DNA from: Bacillota bacterium
Lineage (GTDB): Bacteria; Bacillota; Clostridia; Peptostreptococcales; Anaerovoracaceae
NCBI GenBank assembly: GCA_017619905.1
Contig: JAFZRK010000130.1
Coordinates: forward strand, 1-8,358
Direction of reading: 5' to 3'
DNA: 8,358 nucleotides
Shown here: in pieces, positions 5,263 to 8,358 of the stretch
How positions within the stretch are numbered: the stretch's first letter is position 1
Layout: the number at the start of each line of letters is the position of its first letter
Notes under the pieces: generated by a model
The model's input: only the letters and a program-made list of their open reading frames with translations
Databases searched by the model: none
What the model was told of the DNA's origin: nothing
Made by a program: the position numbers and the translations under genes

Positions 5263-7300
5263 CATAGGTCTGTATTCACCGGTAACGGATGTCAAAGGCG
5301 TCGGTCCTAAAAAGGCCGAAGCTTTTTTGCGCCTCGGAATAGAGAAGGTGGCGGACGTTCTGGATCTTTATCCGCGCGAGTACGAGGATCTGCGCAACAA
5401 AAAGCAGATCTGCCTGCTGACTGACGGTGAAAAGGCCGTCGTGACGGCGCGTGTCCTGAGGGCCACGCTCGGAAGGGGTTTCGGGCGCAAGAGGACTCTT
5501 CATGTTCTGGCCGAGGACGACACCGGACGCATGGAGGCGCTCTTCTTCAACGGCACCTATCTTCTGCCTCAGTTCAAGGCGGGTCAGCTCTTCCGCTTCT
5601 TCGGCAAAGTTAAGGCGGAGAACGGCAGGGTGACCATGTTCCACCCCTCGTATTCCGCTGCCGATCCGGACGCTCAGGACGGTATACTCCCGGTCTATCC
5701 ACTTACCAGAGGGCTTACGCAGAAGGACGTAAGGAACCTTTCGGGCAAAGCCCTCGAGCATCTTGACGAGCTCCGCGAGACGCTTCCGGCAACAGCCATC
5801 GCTTCTGCAAACTTATGCGGCATCGATTACGCATGCAGGAACATACACTATCCGGAGGACGACGGACCTTTCCGCGCGGCAAGATACAGACTTGTATACG
5901 AGGAACTCTTCTATCTTGACACTGCTCTTGCGCTGTCAAGGACCAGAGGCGGACGCGGAAGGACGGGTCGCAGCTTCGATACTTCCTTTGCCAAGGAGTT
6001 TACAGACCGGCTTCCTTACAAGCTGACGGGTGCTCAGAGCAGAGCTCTTTCGGAGATACTTGCGGATATGCAAAGCGACAAGGCCATGAACCGTCTGGTC
6101 CAGGGCGATGTGGGAAGCGGCAAGACCGCGGTGGCCTGCGCAGCCATGTTCACAGCGTACAAAAACGGTTCTCAGAGCGCTTTCATGGCTCCCACCGACA
6201 TATTGGCCCGCCAGCATTTTGAAACGCTTGGAAAGCTTTTCAGCGGCTCAGGCGCGCATATAGAACTGCTCACTTCCTCCATGACTTCCGCGGAAAAACG
6301 CAGGGTCCTGAAGGGCCTTGCGGACGGCAGCGTGGATATCGCAGTCGGCACTCACGCGCTAATATCCGACAACGTCGTCTATAAGGATCTGGGCCTTGTA
6401 ATAACGGACGAACAACACAGGTTCGGCGTCAGCCAGAGGGAGACTCTGTCTGCCAAAGGCGTAAGTCCTGATGTGCTGGTAATGACAGCTACTCCCATAC
6501 CAAGGACGCTTGCCGTAGTTCTGTACGCGGACCTGGATATTTCGATCATTGACGAGCTTCCTCCTGGAAGGATGCCCGTCGAGACGACTCGCTACGACGC
6601 CGCGGGACGCAATAATGCTTATGATCTGCTGGAGAAGGAAGTCAGGTCCGGCCGTCAGGCATATGTGGTTGCGCCTTTCATAGAGGATTCCGAAGCTCTG
6701 GATGCTTATTCCGCAGAGGCGCTCTTCGAAGAAGTGAAGAGCCGCTTCCCGGATCTTAAATGCGGGCTTCTGCACGGCCGCATGTCCCAGCAGGAGAAAG
6801 ACTCCGTCATGGAGCGCTTCTATTCCGGAGAGCTTCAGATACTGGTCTCCACGGTAGTCATAGAAGTCGGCATAGACGTTCCGAACGCCACTGTAATGCT
6901 CATTGAGAACTCGGAGCGTTTCGGCCTTGCTCAGATGCACCAGCTCAGAGGCCGCGTAGGCAGGGGCGTGCACAAGTCCTACTGCCTCATCATTACGGAC
7001 AGCGACAGCGAGACCGCGGTCGAAAGGGCGGAGATCATGTGCAGCACCACGGACGGGTTCGTTATAGCGAACAAGGACCTGGAGATACGGGGTCCCGGAG
7101 AGTTCTTTGGGTACAGGCAGCACGGACTTCCGCAGCTGCGTCTTGCGGACCCCGTAAAGCACAGCGCGGTGGCTGTTCAGGCGCTCAGGGATGTAAAAGC
7201 GATGCTCGCCAAAGACCCGTCTCTGTGCGATCCTCAGAACGCTTATTTTGCAGAGTGCCTCAGAAATAAGTACATGCAAAGCGATAGACTAACACTCTGA
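5234..7300 (+). CDS. recG: ATP-dependent DNA helicase RecG
   Basis: A complete 688-residue RecG, a superfamily 2 translocase that binds branched DNA and reverses stalled replication forks and recombination intermediates. The N-terminal wedge region has a helix-hairpin-helix-like SPVTDVKGVGPKKAEAFL (15-32) and an OB fold (about 65-140). The helicase core follows in order: Walker A GDVGSGKT (291-298), APTDILARQH (319-328), TDEQHRFGVSQR (391-402), MTATPIPRTLA (417-427), HGRM (514-517), VVIEVGIDVP (541-550) and QLRGRVGR (570-577). The C-terminal DLEIRGPGEFFGYRQHG (615-631) is also typical. GTG at 5234 is the only credible start: an in-frame TAG lies at 5219-5221 and the next candidate, a TTG, falls inside the conserved hairpin. 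No Shine-Dalgarno precedes it. The gene overlaps asp23 by 29 nt, so translation may be coupled; a TATACA at 5222-5227 could alternatively start a transcript exactly at the GTG. rsmD follows 21 nt later. Confidence 0.96.
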   Translation: MAQKTNSRNSIGLYSPVTDVKGVGPKKAEAFLRLGIEKVADVLDLYPREYEDLRNKKQICLLTDGEKAVVTARVLRATLGRGFGRKRTLHVLAEDDTGRMEALFFNGTYLLPQFKAGQLFRFFGKVKAENGRVTMFHPSYSAADPDAQDGILPVYPLTRGLTQKDVRNLSGKALEHLDELRETLPATAIASANLCGIDYACRNIHYPEDDGPFRAARYRLVYEELFYLDTALALSRTRGGRGRTGRSFDTSFAKEFTDRLPYKLTGAQSRALSEILADMQSDKAMNRLVQGDVGSGKTAVACAAMFTAYKNGSQSAFMAPTDILARQHFETLGKLFSGSGAHIELLTSSMTSAEKRRVLKGLADGSVDIAVGTHALISDNVVYKDLGLVITDEQHRFGVSQRETLSAKGVSPDVLVMTATPIPRTLAVVLYADLDISIIDELPPGRMPVETTRYDAAGRNNAYDLLEKEVRSGRQAYVVAPFIEDSEALDAYSAEALFEEVKSRFPDLKCGLLHGRMSQQEKDSVMERFYSGELQILVSTVVIEVGIDVPNATVMLIENSERFGLAQMHQLRGRVGRGVHKSYCLIITDSDSETAVERAEIMCSTTDGFVIANKDLEIRGPGEFFGYRQHGLPQLRLADPVKHSAVAVQALRDVKAMLAKDPSLCDPQNAYFAECLRNKYMQSDRLTL

Positions 7301-7313
7301 TATGTGTTAAAAT
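7285..7313 (+). promoter_or_regulatory. candidate promoter for rsmD-coaD inside the end of recG
   Basis: TAGACT (7285-7290) is followed after 17 bp by TAAAAT (7308-7313), and a TG at 7305-7306 gives an extended -10. The predicted start is near 7320, only 2 nt before the rsmD ATG. It spans the last recG codons and the intergenic gap. Confidence 0.5.
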
Positions 7314-7321
7314 TATTTAAT

Positions 7322-7873
7322 ATGAGAATCATAGCAGGCGAATTCAGAGGGAGACGTTTAAAATCGCCTCCGGACTACTCCGTACGGCCCACCAGCGACA
7401 AGGTGAAAGAGGCCGTTTTCAGCATCATACTTCCGTTTTTTACGGATAAGACGGTCGTAATGGACGTCTTTGCCGGGAGCGGAAACATGGGGCTGGAAGC
7501 GCTGAGCCGCGGGGCTGTCAGGGCGTATTTCTCGGATTCTTCCAAGGATTCCCTTAAACTGGTCAAAGACAACGTCGCCATCTGCAAAGCCCAGGACAGA
7601 TCGGTGCTGCTGAACGCTGATTTCAGAAGCGCCATAGCGCGCGTCAAGGAAAGGATCGACTTCTATTTTCTGGATCCTCCTTACGCGGACGGTTACATCC
7701 TGGAAGCGCTGGACAATATAATGGACAGCGGTAACCTGGCTCCGGACGGAATGATCGTCTGCGAACACGACGTTCACGACAAGCTGCCGGAGGAGTACAG
7801 GGACCTGGAATGCTTCAGATCCAGGCGTTACGGCAAGACAGGGCTTACGATATACCGGAGGAAGACACAATGA
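7322..7873 (+). CDS. rsmD: 16S rRNA (guanine966-N2)-methyltransferase RsmD
   Basis: A complete 183-residue RsmD-family enzyme, which uses S-adenosylmethionine to methylate N2 of G966 of 16S rRNA in the assembling small subunit. It has the canonical N-terminus MRIIAGEFRGRRL; the PTSDKVKEAVFSI stretch (23-35); the SAM-binding motif MDVFAGSGNMGLEALSRGA (47-65); and the catalytic DPPY (118-121) typical of amino-methyltransferases. The ATG at 7322 is preferred over an in-frame GTG at 7304 because it begins the conserved first strand. Neither has a Shine-Dalgarno. A -10-like TAAAAT ends 8 nt before the ATG, suggesting a nearly leaderless transcript in addition to any read-through from recG. The stop overlaps the coaD start as ATGA, the usual rsmD-coaD pairing. 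Confidence 0.95.
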   Translation: MRIIAGEFRGRRLKSPPDYSVRPTSDKVKEAVFSIILPFFTDKTVVMDVFAGSGNMGLEALSRGAVRAYFSDSSKDSLKLVKDNVAICKAQDRSVLLNADFRSAIARVKERIDFYFLDPPYADGYILEALDNIMDSGNLAPDGMIVCEHDVHDKLPEEYRDLECFRSRRYGKTGLTIYRRKTQ

Positions 7874-8358
7874 AAAAGGGCTTTTGCTGCGGCACCTTCG
7901 ACCCCATAACCGTAGGACACGTGGACGTCATCGAAAGGGCGTCCAGACTCTGCGACACTCTCGTAGTGGGCGTGGTGGTGAACTACTCCAAGGAGAGCTT
8001 CTTTACGCTGGAGCAGCGTACGGAGATGGTGAAGGCGGCTCTTAAACACATCAAGAACGTTGAGATAGTGTCGTTCTCGGACCATCTGCCAACATACGTC
8101 CTCAACAACGGTTTCGACTTCATAGTCAGAGGTCTGCGCAACGTAAGCGACTTCGACTACGAGATCAGTCTCGCTCAGCTCTACGACTACTTCTTCAAGG
8201 GCAGCTGCGAGACAATATACATTATGACCAGACCGGAGTACTCATACATCAGTTCTTCTATCGTCCGCACCAATTTCAGTCTGGGCGCGGACGTTTCCGG
8301 CTGGGTCAGCAAAGACGTTTACAAGCTTATGAAACAATATAAAACAGGGGGTAAAAAA
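7870..8358 (+). CDS. coaD: phosphopantetheine adenylyltransferase, lacking only its 3' end
   Basis: The frame is open from ATG 7870 to the window edge, 163 codons with no stop. Bacterial CoaD is about 160 residues, so only the last residues and stop are missing. The enzyme transfers AMP from ATP to 4'-phosphopantetheine, the penultimate step of coenzyme A synthesis. Visible motifs: GTFDPITVGH (8-17) with the TxGH nucleotidyltransferase signature; NYSKESFFTLEQR for phosphopantetheine and nucleotide binding; FIVRGLRNVSDFDYE; and YSYISSSIVR with the C-terminal serine motif. The N-terminal KKGFCCGTFDP has two cysteines where family members usually have small residues or proline just before GT/SFDP. 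GGAGGA at 7857-7862 is a strong ribosome site with 7-nt spacing, inside the end of rsmD. The final AGGGGG of the window may be the ribosome site of the next gene. Confidence 0.95.
   Translation, partial: MKKGFCCGTFDPITVGHVDVIERASRLCDTLVVGVVVNYSKESFFTLEQRTEMVKAALKHIKNVEIVSFSDHLPTYVLNNGFDFIVRGLRNVSDFDYEISLAQLYDYFFKGSCETIYIMTRPEYSYISSSIVRTNFSLGADVSGWVSKDVYKLMKQYKTGGKK

Noticed and set aside
6359..7279. 306-codon open frame antisense to recG
   Set aside because: Shadow of the recG helicase core, with no Shine-Dalgarno and no recognisable motif. GC-rich coding DNA often leaves such frames open.
7304..7321. GTG at 7304 as the rsmD start
   Set aside because: It would add six residues before the conserved MRIIAGEF start, has no Shine-Dalgarno, and lies upstream of the best -10 box.

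Overview
The window reads as a stretch of ordinary bacterial chromosome from a low-oxygen, Firmicutes/Clostridia-like organism. Four things point that way: the gene order rpmB / asp23 - recG - rsmD - coaD, typical of Firmicutes; a type-A (not Bacillus type-B) RNase P RNA; a zinc-ribbon (four-cysteine) ribosomal protein L28; and a rubrerythrin, common in anaerobes. Base composition looks moderately GC-rich. Finer taxonomy is inference. I see no phage, transposon, CRISPR array, tRNA or rRNA gene.

Layout. (1) 1-1465, plus strand: the 3' end of a NIF3-family gene, the RNase P RNA gene rnpB, and an exonuclease III/AP endonuclease gene. A hairpin between this block and the facing rubrerythrin gene can terminate both. 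(2) 1548-2087, minus strand: rubrerythrin, with its own extended -10 promoter and a perfect Shine-Dalgarno. (3) 2213-4754, minus strand: rpmB, its terminator, then two tandem CNNM/CorC-type membrane proteins joined by an ATGA overlap and closed by a strong terminator. The upstream paralogue lacks the C-terminal CorC_HlyC domain and departs from family consensus at several places. (4) 4755-4899: a compact divergent promoter region, including an rpmB leader that can fold in two exclusive ways next to its Shine-Dalgarno. (5) 4900-8358, plus strand: an Asp23/Gls24 protein, recG, rsmD and coaD, with overlapping or nearly abutting genes; coaD runs off the window just before its stop codon.

Working together: the plus-strand cluster is housekeeping (DNA repair and fork rescue, rRNA methylation, CoA synthesis). 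The minus-strand genes cover ribosome assembly, probable divalent-cation transport and peroxide protection.

The most notable signal is in the translation starts. Five genes whose starts are in the window (xth, rubrerythrin, rpmB, coaD and the downstream CNNM gene) have clear Shine-Dalgarno sequences, and the upstream CNNM gene has a close-set one. The three consecutive genes asp23, recG and rsmD have none. For asp23 and rsmD, a good extended -10 box places the predicted transcription start on, or 2 nt before, the initiation codon, suggesting leaderless mRNAs. A weaker box sits at the same spacing before recG. I found no convincing wholly new system; the other findings are local oddities.
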